64,000 nucleotides of DNA from Sclerodactyla briareus (Eukaryota > Echinodermata > Holothuroidea > Dendrochirotida > Sclerodactylidae). A program made the translations under genes and the position numbers. How positions within the stretch are numbered: the stretch's first letter is position 1; every line of letters begins with the position of its first letter. This document shows, one piece after another, positions 36,014 to 47,029 of this stretch. Location of the stretch: the NCBI GenBank assembly GCA_026419785.1, contig JAODTK010005800.1:496001-560000 (forward strand), read 5' to 3'. A model generated the notes under the pieces. That model did not search any database. It was not told where the DNA came from and was given only the letters and a program-made list of their open reading frames with translations.

Positions 36014-38348
36014 CGTCATGAAAACAACGACTTATCCATTAAAGGTTGTGCGAAACTTTATTATTCTCCTCTCCAAACTAAGGGCGAACTACGTTGCAGT
36101 GAAGACTTCTTACTCCGTCTACACTCTGTCCAAGTGAGAATAATTCCTAGATATGACATTTCTGTTGTTTCCGCACTTCGGGTTTCTCTCACTTTCTGCT
36201 TCTTCCACAGAAGGCTTCGTTCAACACCAACCTTACCTTATCCCATGCGTAGTACAAAAGAAAGCCACCCGTTTCCTATAATTGTCTGGAAGGTTTTCAA
36301 CTAGGCACTACCTCAGCCACATGTATTATGATGCTAGCTTTGGCATGACTGCCACGTTTCCGTGTCACCTTAGACTTATTCCTTTTTCCAACGTAAGAAT
36401 CTCCGCTATACAGTAGTGCGGTTCCGCTGAGACCATCTGCGGTCTGGGGATGCCCCTTTCCTTTCAAAAGCCTATAACAGACTCCAAACCCGACAGTCCA
36501 CGATTTTTTGGCATAATCAATTATGTTAATTATTGGACGTACGAAAGGGGAATGATTCTATACCATTAAAAGCTACATGGTGACTCCCTGAGAAGATTTG
36601 TGCTCGACACCTTTGGTGTAATTTCCCATAACTCAAAAGTAAGAACCCTTCCAAGAGTTATTATAATAGTCTTTCAACTCCCAGCCACTTGTCGGTGGCA
36701 CGCAACCATTAATCTCCCTATTAACTTACACACTAAATTGAAGTCGTTCTCCAACATCCACTGCCCCGCACCAGCTGCGCCTTCAGAAAATTGATCTCGA
36801 AAAAGCCGATATTTACTGTGCTAAGCAAGAAGGTCCCTACCCACTTCCAGTGATTTGCGATCCATGTACCATGATGGTTCTTTTTTTTTTTCGGGGGGGG
36901 GGGGTCTATTTTTAGTACGCATCCGACTCGATTTTCCGACCGCCACGCGACGAGAGCCTATTTTTTTAATCCTGAATTTCAAAACAGCGAAAAGTGGACC
37001 GAATCTCTAAATTTTCAGTGTTTAGCCTTTGAATACCCGCTTCCAGATAAAGTGGGAACTGAAACTTTAACTATTCGCATAATCCTTCCACAAGCAGCAG
37101 ATGTAACCCCCAAAGAATATTTGGAACTAATTTTCAAAAGATACCCTTTTCTGCGGAAGATCTTCGAGCCAATGCTATACTGCCAACTTAAAGCCATAGA
37201 GGCAACTGGGAGAGCATAATTAAGAGGCGTATTTTGTGTGTAACATCGCGGGGGGGGGGGGGGGGAAAATAAAAAAAAAAACGCTAAACCCCAAAAAAAA
37301 ATACAGTTTGGTTACTCAACTGTGAATTTTGTCAGCGCTATATGGCCTCGTCGCATGACTATGTTGCTTCATAGTATTCTCCCAATCCACAAGTGCAAGA
37401 TTCAGGAAAGGATAAAGATGTTAATGCTTCTATACAGTTGACTAGCAAGTAAGTTATTCAAACATCATGCAGAACAGACGATCCTGCCACTCAATCCAAT
37501 TTGGAGAAAAACGCAATTTGTCTACATGAAAGATTGTCATGTGTTGATGCTGTACTCATACTTATCCACGTGTTGTGTCCAGAATGAATTGCAGGGCAAA
37601 CCAAATAGCTAAGGGCTTTCCTCCGATTTTCGGGTGCTTTCAATATAGTCCTACTAAATCATTATTTCAGATCTATCAAGGTCTCATCGCCGAACCATGC
37701 TTGCTCAGTTCATGACTGTGTGAAGTCACGACAGGTCAAATTGCGAATGGGTTGCCTGTGAGCTTAGCCCTTAAAGTGGGAGTGGCCCATTGCTGCGTAC
37801 TCCTCACATTATTTACAACTGATGTACGGATGAATTTAGGTCTAATGGTCATATCTCAATCACAACATATGCTCAGTTGAACTATCAGCAATCAGTCAGC
37901 CACGTGATTTCAACATGTGACAGAATGAATTAGTTGCTCAATACCTAGACTTGTCGAAAGAAATGTGCTTCGCTAATATCAACTTGAAGCGTCAGTCTTT
38001 TCCATGCAAAATCACAATGATGTCACCATACAGGAATCACGGGAGCGAACATCGAGAGCTGAATATCTATGATTATGCATTGATGACATCTAACGTTCCG
38101 TCGCATATCTGAAAATATTGAACAAATGTATAATTCTATATATATTTTATCTTTTATTACTCTTGCCTATATTGTTTCGTTCTTTGATAAGGTGCGGAAA
38201 AGATGTTTTCAGCTCCTTTATTTCGCTACACTAATTTATGTTGTTTCTGTATATATAATTTTTCATCACTTCTGACAAGGATAGACTGATAAATCCGCAG
38301 TATAGCTTACGTCTATTGACCGTAGCCACGTCGGCGATTTGTGTTGGC
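36014..38348. other. Unassigned, with G-tracts
   Basis: A T run passes into a G run near 36885-36903, and a G run passes into A-rich DNA near 37249-37280. No coding motif or dispersed repeat was noticed. Confidence 0.4.
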
Positions 38349-38394
38349 GGTTGGGGGGGGTGGGGAGGGGTTGGGGGGGGGGGGGGAGGGGAGG
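38349..38394 (+). repeat. G-rich tract, G-quadruplex-prone
   Basis: About 45 bases of G runs separated by T, TT or A. Confidence 0.9.
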
Positions 38395-40416
38395 ACAAGA
38401 ACGAGACTATCTAAGCGGGAGCGCCACGCACAGGTTGTCGCGTGCGTAGACGAAAAAAATTCGTTTGACAGAAGAACCCCATAATTACGGAACCGGCACT
38501 TCCCGTGTCTTATGGAACAGTGAGCAGCCTCCTTAAAATTGATAACACATTTTTTTTTTTATTCCAGAAAGTATCAATTTCAAGGTTTTTGCGTTGGGTG
38601 CTGCACATTCTGACATACGATGCAAGTGAGTTACGGTCTTGACACGAGCGATGAAATGGGCATGGCAAACACCACTACGCTCGCGCGAAGGAGATTTTGC
38701 AGGATCCCGTTTGACCACGATCGACATTGCACTGACCCCGCTCTGACCTATCACTTAGATAGACCTTAGTTTTTTACTCAAGGTTACGGCCCCCATATTT
38801 ATCTTCCTTGCGGACCAAAGGCGCATGAGAGGGACACTTCTGATTGGGGGCAACTTGTGGCCAAATGCTCATAATACAGAAGTGAAACCGCAATCTGCGC
38901 GCGCGAAAATCTTACACTTTTGGACAATCCATCAGTCTGGCAATCTTTGGGTATAAACTTTTCTCCCTGAATTATGAACATTCTTCGCACGAAATTGTGG
39001 CCCCGTTCCCTGGCCCGAATCTTCGAAGGCTCTTCCATGGGGTTACCACCCGCACCGTGTGACTGCTATGCCCTTGTGTGTGCACCGTGCACTCACCAAC
39101 TTTCAACAGTGGTCGCACCCATAATTGATTGCCGAATACTCCTTTAAATTGCAATAGACCAATATTTGGGCCAAAAAAAAAAAGAAAAAAAAAGAAAAAA
39201 CACAGTTCCCGCCAGTCTCAACCTCCTTTCCTTCAACAACAACAAAATTTCACTGTTGGGGCATTCCATCGGAAATTTAGACAATATTGACTGTCACGTT
39301 TTGGACAGGTGCCTTTCTTTCTTCCTTGATCATGTCTTTTGACAACGCAATTTGTGATGTTCCCCAGCTGCATTTTCGATGCCGCACTGTGTGCCATCAT
39401 ACAGTCAAAGTGATGGTATGTGCACCGTGTACCCAACATTCAACAACAAGTGGTCGCACCAAATCATTAAAAATTCACAGATCCCGCCAGGGTGTAAGAC
39501 CTCCCCCGCGTCTCAGCCCCTGTTACCATATATCCATATTGCATGTTTTTGTGTTTATTCAACTAACTGATCCCCTAGCAGAGAATCGACAAACGTTCAA
39601 TTAAGGAGCAACACACCAACGCTGGTAAAGCCCGTCTCATCATGCAAACATTGGGATTGAAGGAGACCTTCTTCCATTGATAATTATATGAGAACATCCC
39701 TGATGAATTTCAGGGATTTTTTGTTAAGGACATCATATGTCATGCCCCAGCAAGGCACCATCATGATGTCTGAAACACTCCCGATACATGAAAATAAGCG
39801 CGGCGCGCGTGGCGCGCAAAAAAATCGAAGATGAAACAGCAGAATTCACTCAACTTGATCATTTAAGGTCAGTATGATTTGTTTGAACACGGTTGCCGGA
39901 TGAACATGTCGGATACAGTGTCAGCGAAATAGCAGTGGGGCTCAAGGGGGGGGGGGACAAAATGCATTGCGTCCCCCAACCGAAATATTGGGGGGGGGGG
40001 AGGACGTCCGTCCCCCGTCCCCCCATGATCGCCGCCCTTGGCCACCTTTCACGAAGGATCAGGTAAACACAAGAAATAAATTCGTAAGGATGACAAACAA
40101 ATTAGAGATGATGAAAATCACCCACTATATGGACCACTTAATAGTCTGTTGGTGACAGCTACAAGGAATCTTCATATCTTGCCAAAATATTGAATTCAAA
40201 CCTCTTCATCTAACGCGCTGCAATATACATTTAATTTGACGATTTTGGAACCTCTCATTTGATTCTACTACTCGATTCACCTAGTCTTAGTTATGTACAT
40301 AGTTTTAACGTTTTATGATTACATTCTTCTGAACATTGTTAACCTGTTACCTGTCGGTGTCTTCTGCTCCTGGACAACCATCTACCTCTGTGTTGGCAGC
40401 CGAACACATTCCCCAT
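38395..40416. other. Unassigned, with a diverged direct repeat
   Basis: 'GTGTGCACCGTGCACTCACC' near 39078 and 'TGTGCACCGTGTACCCAAC' near 39420 share the following 'TTCAACA..GTGGTCGCACC', so a segment of about 70 bases is present twice, roughly 340 bases apart. A G/C-run block lies at 39945-40030. No gene is recognised. The 105-codon plus frame (39287-39604) lacks motifs. Confidence 0.45.
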
Positions 40417-41934
40417 CAGGGGCGGGATTATGGGGGGGGGGAAGGGGGACCCCACTGGTTCTGACCTTGTTTCACTACCTTGTCATTTTTTTTATACAAA
40501 AAACGTAACAGAAAAAATATAAAACAATCAGAAATATAAAACCTTGACAGTGACAGAATGAAGTTTCATGGAAACTGAACTAAATGTCATCGGGGGTGTG
40601 GTGATGTCGACTGCAGATGGAGCTACAAAATGATCACTCGTTGATTCATTTTCGCAGAAATGACAATACTTTCGGAGGCTATGGAAATACCCATAATTTG
40701 AGTTATCCGCATCAAAGTACAAATAAAGATGTGTTAGTCAGAGTAGGCTAACATTGATAGTCAAGTTGTTTCTGATAACAGTATTGAAAAAACATGGAGG
40801 TGGAAATTACAGTGACAGCACAACTGAGAAAGATCGCTATAGGGTTGAGGTGTACTTCGCTGCTCTGGACAACACGGTCTATGAAATCGAGCTCCGGATT
40901 CAAAGAGATGATCTAGGTGTTGTTGTGGCCCTAACAGATCACTCTTGCTGAAACATCAGAAGTCCAAATGAAGGCACAATCAAGCAAATTTGCAGAGAAT
41001 ATGGATTGTGTCCAATAGCGGTTAACGGCTGAACTGAAATTGTTCAATCGATCTTACGCCGCCGCGAGCCTAGCACGGCAAGCTGTTTCCAACAGCGCTT
41101 AGATTTCTTCATAACCCAGAATTTATTAGATGTATGAGCAATATTGGCATTTCTTGTTCCGCTGTTTTTGACATTCGATGAATTCAGGCAACTTGTGAAA
41201 GGAGTTTTCTCGTGCCTTCGCAGGTTCAAAACTTACTTGCGTAACACCACGGCAGGACCGACTGAGTTCATTGGCTTGTTGAATATTGAACGAATCATCG
41301 GACGTCGCATCAACAAAGTATAGGATCGATTTGCTACGCATAAGTGCAGCGGTCCGTCCAACCCTTCATTAGCAGTGAGTATTCTAAGTAACATTCCAAT
41401 TATATTATTGAGTCTCCCTATCCGTTCAGTAATCTAGCAATAGTTTCAGAAAATGCTGTACTGTAAACTTGTCTGTGAACAATTACATTTTCACATCCCT
41501 TTACCAGCTATAAATACTATGGAATGACCTCCAAACAGTATAAATATTTCATCAACTCTCCTGTTGCAATCATCCAAACATTCACCCCCTATAATGGGGG
41601 GCCTCATTACCCCAAAAGCAATGGCCCAGTCATGTAGTTTATGTACAATTGTCAGCTAGGCAAGATCTCATATTCTGCAAAACTCATTAAAGTCCTAATA
41701 TTAGTATTTGAATAAAACAAGATGACAGACCTCATAAAAATAGTATTTTCTTGAGAGATACTTAGATTGGAATTAGGTTTCAAATATAAGCACCATTTTG
41801 CATGTAGCCTATCCCACAGGAGCCAATTTTTTCCAAAGGGGAGGGGGACAACCCCTCTCCTTAAACCCCTCTCCCAGGACGGCGTCAATCACAACTTTGC
41901 CCCCCCCCACTTTCCCAACTCAATGCCGCCCCTG
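40417..41934 (+). mobile_element. hAT-superfamily DNA transposon, 1518 bp, defective
   Basis: The left end is CAGGGGCGGGATTATGGGG. The right end read inward is CAGGGGCGGCATTGAG; they match at 12 of the first 13 bases. Flanks TTCCCCAT (40409-40416) and CTCCCCAT (41935-41942) form a 7/8-matching 8-bp target duplication. Inside, on the plus strand, are two transposase segments typical of hAT, listed as a pseudogene. At 1.5 kb it is shorter than a typical autonomous hAT, and the first 350 bases show no N-terminal transposase domain, so it looks internally deleted as well as frameshifted. hAT elements move by cut-and-paste through a DDE/RNase H-like transposase acting at such ends. Confidence 0.92.
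40754..41350 (+). pseudogene. hAT transposase relic (central and dimerisation parts)
   Basis: The first block, 'DRYRVEVYFAALDNTVYEIE' (from 40832), matches the Y-R-V-YFAALD-V-EL stretch of hAT transposases and ends at a stop near 40951. After frame changes, 'GTIKQICREYGL' and 'AELKLFNR' (40975-41055) fit the following helical region. The C-terminal block begins 'ATCERSF' (41188). One frame over it continues 'FSCLRRFKTYLRNTTAG' and 'EFIGLLNIER' to about 41293, the hAT C-terminal dimerisation domain (ATCERSFS.L.RIKTYLR...L.LLNI). I see no BED zinc finger. Several stops and at least three frameshifts exclude function, unless some are sequence errors. Confidence 0.9.
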
Positions 41935-41942
41935 CTCCCCAT

Positions 41943-43194
41943 ATATATAGTTCTTTCGGCAGCAGTTTGTGATGTTCCCATCCCAGTTGTTGGCGTGGCC
42001 TTCCCTTTTCTCTCCTCCCCTTCATCTGACCGTCTAGGAGTAGCCTTCGCAAGTCACCCCTAATTATGGGGTACCCGCTAATTGCAACTTCCTCTCCATT
42101 ATCAGGTCGCCCAGTCCAGTTATTATAACGGTTTGTTCTATCTGTCAGACTGAATGTGTCTTGTTTTCTTTAATTTGATAATTGTACTCCTTTTTGTCTC
42201 GCCTGAATGAAATTTAGAGGAGACGTAGTGGCCCGGGTGGGTGTGCCTGTGCGTGTGTGGGTGTGTGTGTTGTGTACGGGCGGCGAATCACGAGGGGGGG
42301 GGGGACGGGGGGACATGTCCCCCATTTTTTTTGGTGGGGGGGGGGGGACATAATCTCAAATATCCCCCCAATATTTTGCGGAAACCTGGGAGAAAAAATC
42401 ATACGTACAATACGGCCAAAACAATAATGTCTACCCTCATATTTCTTATTAGACTGTTTAAGTTTTTTGTTGAGAAGGCCGAAATGCAAAAAAAAAAAAA
42501 CTGTATCCTATCTTTTCCGTTACATGTGTAATACAGTGGCCCACGTGTACATACTTGTCAGATTCTGGCAAATATGATTTTTTTTTTCCATACGTTGCAT
42601 CTTCAATTGTGGTGAACTATAGGTAGCCACGATGGGCAATTTGGTTTAGGACTTGATTCATGTTGCACGCACACACCCCGGCCACAACAACACCCCCCCC
42701 CCTCTCCCCCCCTACAACAATGCCGGAATCCACCTGCCATTTTCCTTAACACTGCACACAGTTTAGTCCCTTTCCTGATACTTTATTGTTTCAAATTGGC
42801 TTTGCCAGCCTGACGTGCTGTTTTTAATAGAGATGAAAGCTATATGTAACGAAAAACAACGGGACAGGGGATCGTGCACATTAGCATGGAGGTTCACGTG
42901 ATTGACGTTATGGAAACTATACAGGCGCGGAGCGGGGCGAAACACTTCGAGACATGAGAAAATTGAGACCGAAAAATTTGAGCGGAAACTAATCTGAAAA
43001 ATGACCAAAATGTCTGCTGTCTGGCTCAAGTCCTTTTAATCAAATGGCCGAAAAAAGCCCACTTTTTCCACGACAATGATGTTCGAGCAAATTTTCAATC
43101 GGCGGCAGGCCCCAACCCCAATGGAAGGGTCCTCGATGAATATCTCTAAGACATGGCTATGGTAGGAATGGAGACCACGATGGAAGAAAGGTAA
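41943..43194. other. Unassigned, with G/C runs and a TG patch
   Basis: A TG patch (about 42238-42275) precedes G runs (42294-42304, 42337-42348) and the word GGACATGTCCCCC. A C-run block lies at 42691-42709. The 91- and 96-codon opposing frames here are by-products of these tracts. Confidence 0.45.
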
Positions 43195-43900
43195 GGATTA
43201 ACATCGATCAGTTTTTGTAAATTTACTGGCAATTTCAGTTTGATTGCATATGCCTTTTAGTCGCGGGAAGTGCCGCTCCCTTTGCAATCTGCAATCAAAA
43301 TTTCCTTGTACCTTTACGAGACAATGATGCTGTCCCAAATTGTAAGGAATATAAAAACAATTAGTCTTCAAGAAACTTTTCTTGAAATCGAAATTCCGTG
43401 AAAATATTGCCAATTTTAGAGACGTTGACCACACTTGCATACAGCGCGGGAATTGCCGTTTCCAGCCATCTTGGAGGGGTCTTAAAACGAAAATTCCCTT
43501 GTACTTACGCGTCAATGATGGTGCGGCTGGCCCGAATTGTAAGAAATACACATCAGATCAGGTCTTCAAGAATGTTTCAGAAATATGAATTCTGATATTT
43601 ATCTGCCGATTGCAGGGACGTTGCTTACTTTCACACGGTCCAGGAAATGCCGTTTCCTCCAATCGGGGGGGTCGGTAAAACAAAAAATGTCTTGTACCTA
43701 ACGTGTCAACCACGACGGTGTGGCCCGAAATACGGAATAAACATGAAATGTACCTTCAAGAATGTTTCCTGAAATCAGGATTCGGGAGTGAGTATTGACG
43801 ATTTTAGGATGTGCTTACTGTCAATGAACCCAGAATGCCGTTCCTGCATCTGGGGGGTCTTGTAAAAACTAAAAAAATTCATGTACGCAAGCGCCAACCC
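43195..43900 (+). repeat. ~190-bp tandem repeat, about 4 units
   Basis: 'CCTTGTACCTTTACGAGACA' at 43303 recurs as 'CCTTGTACTTACGCGTCA' at 43498, 'CTTGTACCTAACGTGTCA' near 43690 and 'CATGTACGCAAGCGCCA' near 43880, giving spacings of about 190-195. 'TGCCG...CC' and 'TCTTCAAGAAACTTTTC'-type words repeat with the same period. Units differ by many point changes and small indels. The 117-codon minus frame (43198-43551) spans two units and is not a gene. Confidence 0.85.
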
Positions 43901-43977
43901 ATGGTGGCGCTACGTTAGAGGTCCCCTCCCCAATATTCAAAACAGAACGCCGCCCCTTTGTGTGTTTGCCGTAGTGT

Positions 43978-44030
43978 CTGTCAGTGTGTGTGTGTGTGTG
44001 TTGCGTGCGTGAGTGGGGGTGTGAGTGTGT
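43978..44030. repeat. (TG)n microsatellite
   Basis: TG tract with GC and GA interruptions. Confidence 0.9.
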
Positions 44031-44179
44031 GTTTCACACTTTCTCGTTACGGCAGGAAATCTTTCAAACGGTAAGTGCCCTGTACGGACAAAATGTCCAG
44101 GGTAGCATCGGGTGTGGGTGAACACGAACTGCTTTAGCTCTATGGGCAGACAAAAACTCACACTAATTAAGTAAGGTAA

Positions 44180-44330
44180 TTAGCCGAGTTTATGGAATTT
44201 TTGTTTATTTTAGGCTCGTTAGCAAGATTACGATGAACCGCAGATGCTATGGTGACTTGGTTGGCAGCATAAATGCGGGAATAAGGTAGAATGAACTGAT
44301 TAGATTTTCAGCTAAAATATGGTAAGTGGT
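44180..44330 (+). repeat. Family B fragment
   Basis: 'CTCGTTAGCAAGATTACGA', 'GATGCTATGGTGACTTGGTT' and 'TGATTAGATTTTCAGCTAAA' match the end of the family B copy at 62.06-62.16 kb. Confidence 0.75.
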
Positions 44331-44379
44331 CCGCGTTCCTAATTGTGCATCATTAGGCAAATTCAAAAGTTTGTGTGGG

Positions 44380-44720
44380 ATTTTCACGAAACTGGTGCTC
44401 TGGCTACCTTCAGTTCCCAAACTTTTTAACGAAGATCAGGGTCAATGGAGGTCCTAATTCCCACAAACGTACCTAATTTGCTAATTTTATGCGAAATCTT
44501 TAATTGTCTTGGATTTCATGAAAACCCTGGTGGGTATGGTTTACCTGCGTTCCCAGTTTTTCTATCATGGATTCCGGGTCACTTTAGGGTCATCAACTGT
44601 CTAATTTGTAATTTATGCTTAATTCTAAAGTTTGCCGGAATTTTATGAAACTTGGTAAAATGACTAAATTGGCATAATTTAGGCATTTTTGTCACTTTCC
44701 ACAATTTTTTAACTCTTCAG
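44380..44720 (+). repeat. ~127-bp tandem modules
   Basis: 'GGATTTTCACGAAACTGGTG' (44381), 'GGATTTCATGAAAACCCTGG' (44511) and 'GGAATTTTATGAAACTTGG' (44636) recur. The intervening words 'TTCCCA' and 'GGGTCA' keep the same spacing. Confidence 0.65.
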
Positions 44721-44834
44721 TAGACATTGTCAATGATCATTGTCATGTATGCCACCTTGTCCTCTACTCTGATGAGATCACTACAGAGAAGTTGTTTAGC
44801 TGGCTGCTGTTTCAGCAGCTATACAAGTCTCATG

Positions 44835-45225
44835 ACTCTTCTTCGTCATTCGTTCGTTTCGTTCGGTTCGTTCGCTCGTTCGTTCGTCGTTAGTTCATCT
44901 CGTTCGTCCGTTCTGTTCGTCACGTCTTCGTAACTCCTGAACCGTCCATCGAATCAGGTTGAAACTTGTGGGTGGAGAAGCATGCCCAACTGGCTAGGCT
45001 GAGTGACATTTTGTTTGCATAAATGTGATGAAAATTTTAATAAATCCAAATAATTACCTCAATACGTCTTCATTCGTAACTTCTGAACCGCGTACATGCA
45101 ATCAGTTGACACTTGGTGGGTGGATGAAAACATCCACTGGCAGGCTGAGTGATCTTGTTTTTTGCATATTGCGATTTAGCGTTTTAATAAATCCAATTAA
45201 TTTACCCCAATTTGTCTACCAAGAG
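44835..45225 (+). repeat. (GTTC)n tract and ~144-bp tandem modules
   Basis: A degenerate CGTTCGTT microsatellite (44835-44920) leads into two modules that start 'TCTTCGTAACTCCTGAACCG' and 'CTTCATTCGTAACTTCTGAA'. Each continues with 'GTTGAAACTTGTGGGTGGA'-like, 'GGCTGAGTGA' and 'TTTTAATAAATCCAA' words. Confidence 0.75.
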
Positions 45226-45429
45226 CCCTCCCATTGAACACTGTGAGAGTGGCTTGTTTATATTACTCCTTGGAGCTGCAGGGCTGGCTGCTTATAGTGC
45301 AGGGACTGTTTAAATTGTCTGTCATCACTGAGGTGGCTGGAAGACTGGCATGGGAGGGGGGTATTAATTGACCGAGGTCATTACAAATTACGTGCAATTT
45401 TGGCTAGAAAACATATTTAACTCGATCAT

Positions 45430-45800
45430 TCTGCATGATGAGCTCCTACTTGGTTACCCGTAGGTAGGTAATGTTCCCCATAATGATTATAATTACCACC
45501 CCTACTGTTTTTGTGGGTCAAGCCATTGGTCAACTGAGGGTCAACGAGGTAAAGTCGGAGAATCCATTTTAACATGATCAACTTTAAATTTATTGTGTAA
45601 CGTCGTTTAAGGTGAGGGCTATACTTCGGTTCACATTGCTATTTTTAGGTGTGTGGAGCTGATACTTACTTGGTAGGTATGGTTCTATGTATGTATTCCC
45701 CATGACAGTACATAGCCCTACTTGTTTTAGCTCGAGTAAAGGGGTAAAGTTTAGAAAAATTATAAACAATTCTTTCTATGAACATCCAATTGGAGTACCG
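45430..45800 (+). repeat. Family A modules, diverged
   Basis: 'CTACTTGGTTACCCGTAGG', 'TTCCCCATAATGATTATAA', 'CCCTACTGTTTTTGTGGGTC' and a second round, 'GATACTTACTTGGTAGGTAT' with 'CCATGACAGTACATAGCCCT', give the family A order with many small indels. Confidence 0.65.
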
Positions 45801-45933
45801 CGGAGATCTGAGCCCGTGTTCTTTCACAGCTATACTTCTTCCTTGGGGATTTCATAATGCTAATGGATTCAGTATATGTTTATTGATTATTACTCAGCTA
45901 TACCTTACACCTCCACATCATGTGAACTAAAAA

Positions 45934-46475
45934 ATGGTAACGAAGTCATATAACACCAACTTCAACTTTCGAATTTGGGACTCTATAGAACATACTCTCT
46001 CAATGGATCCACAGGATAACAACATGTATAGAAATATCATTTTCCATTTACGACAGATCTGCCATGCGTTGAGGAAATATTGGATGACGTATAACAAAAG
46101 ATTGGTACACGCAAGTAAAGCCTGGAAGCAGGTTGACCATGCTATAACTCATATTTTTGGCCTACAGCGACCTCATTCAACGACTCCAGCGTCTCATGAT
46201 TACTAATGCAAGGATGGTCTCAGAATCACCCAGATATGCTCACATTACCCCCATGAGAATGCCGACTCCAGTACAAAACCGTGAAGACCGGTCAACCTAC
46301 CTACCTGTCACACATTCTGCGTCAAAGATCACATTCTCGCCCATCTCGATCCAAATACCAGCATCTCTTGAAAAGAGTTCCACGTTCCCCTAACGAACGA
46401 ACGACGGGCACGTTTTCGTGCCAGAAATCAGTTGAGGGAAATCCAAGCCACCGGACCGTTGGTTACTGTAGGCCA
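45934..46475 (+). mobile_element. LINE reverse transcriptase C-terminal fragment
   Basis: Plus-strand translations give 'SMDPQDNNMYRNIIFHLRQI', the LRQI region before the thumb, and 'RKYWMTYNKRLVHASKAW', the counterpart of the K.LVHAFV.SRLDYCN block. One frame over follow 'LIQRLQRLMITNARMVSES' and 'PRYAHITPM' (46157-46260), the counterpart of LQRVQNSAARLV...HITPIL. In the third frame, 'TYLSHILRQRSHSRPSRSKY' (46290-46360) matches YLSDLL..Y.PSR.LRS. This is a CR1/L2/jockey-like C-terminus, like those at 8.0, 12.0 and 60.3 kb but on the opposite strand. The terminal LWNSLP block is not recognisable, and three frames are needed. Confidence 0.82.
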
Positions 46476-46514
46476 TAAGATAAGTGAACATGACATGAAC
46501 ATTTTACATGACAA

Positions 46515-46700
46515 CGGCAGGATGAATTATAAAGAGGCTAATATAGCTGGTTAGACTGGATGCGTCAGTCAACAACGATAGCGGAGTCCATTACGACTTG
46601 CTGTTACGGAGTTACATTCCTTTGAAGTTTGAGCATGTGTATGCGCAGATCCGAACCGGTCATCCGAATTGAGCATATCAACACTTAAAGGAGTAATTTC
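46515..46700 (+). repeat. Family B fragment
   Basis: 'GAGGCTAATATAGCTGG', 'GGATGCGTCAGTCAACAACG' and 'CCTTTGAAGTTTGAGCATGT' match the 5' part of the family B copies near 54.94 kb and 58.7 kb (minus). Confidence 0.7.
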
Positions 46701-47029
46701 ATACCTAATAACCCCAGAAAGTCCATCAGAGTAAATGCAGTGGCCTATAGCATAGCCCCATTAACTTCAATCTATATTAACGACGCTGCCCGAGCATACA
46801 TGCCTCCAATACACACTAGATCACAAAATCAGTTATAATTATAGTTTCACCTAAACAGCTCAACGGAGAAGGAAAATTTATCAGTCGAGAAGGTTTAGAA
46901 GTAGTAATTCAAGTCATCTTGAATCAAACCAAATTGACTACTATGAAAGTGTAAACAAGGCCTCTGAATGAAGCATTTTTTCTGAAGTCACCTCACAGCT
47001 AATGGAATAAACTTCATCAATTGCCTAGA

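Noticed and set aside
38533..38754. THAP-type zinc finger on the minus strand (RDP...VCHAHF followed by CAAPN)
   Set aside because: The CAAPN word follows rather than precedes the VC..HF word, opposite to the THAP order, and the FHRFP core is missing.
39933..40040. Further hAT-like MITE (CAGTGGGGC ... GCCGCCCTTG)
   Set aside because: The ends match poorly and the 8-base flanks (CGAAATAG and GCCACCTT) do not form a duplication.
43198..43551. 117-codon minus frame
   Set aside because: Spans two units of the 190-bp tandem repeat and is not conserved in the next units.
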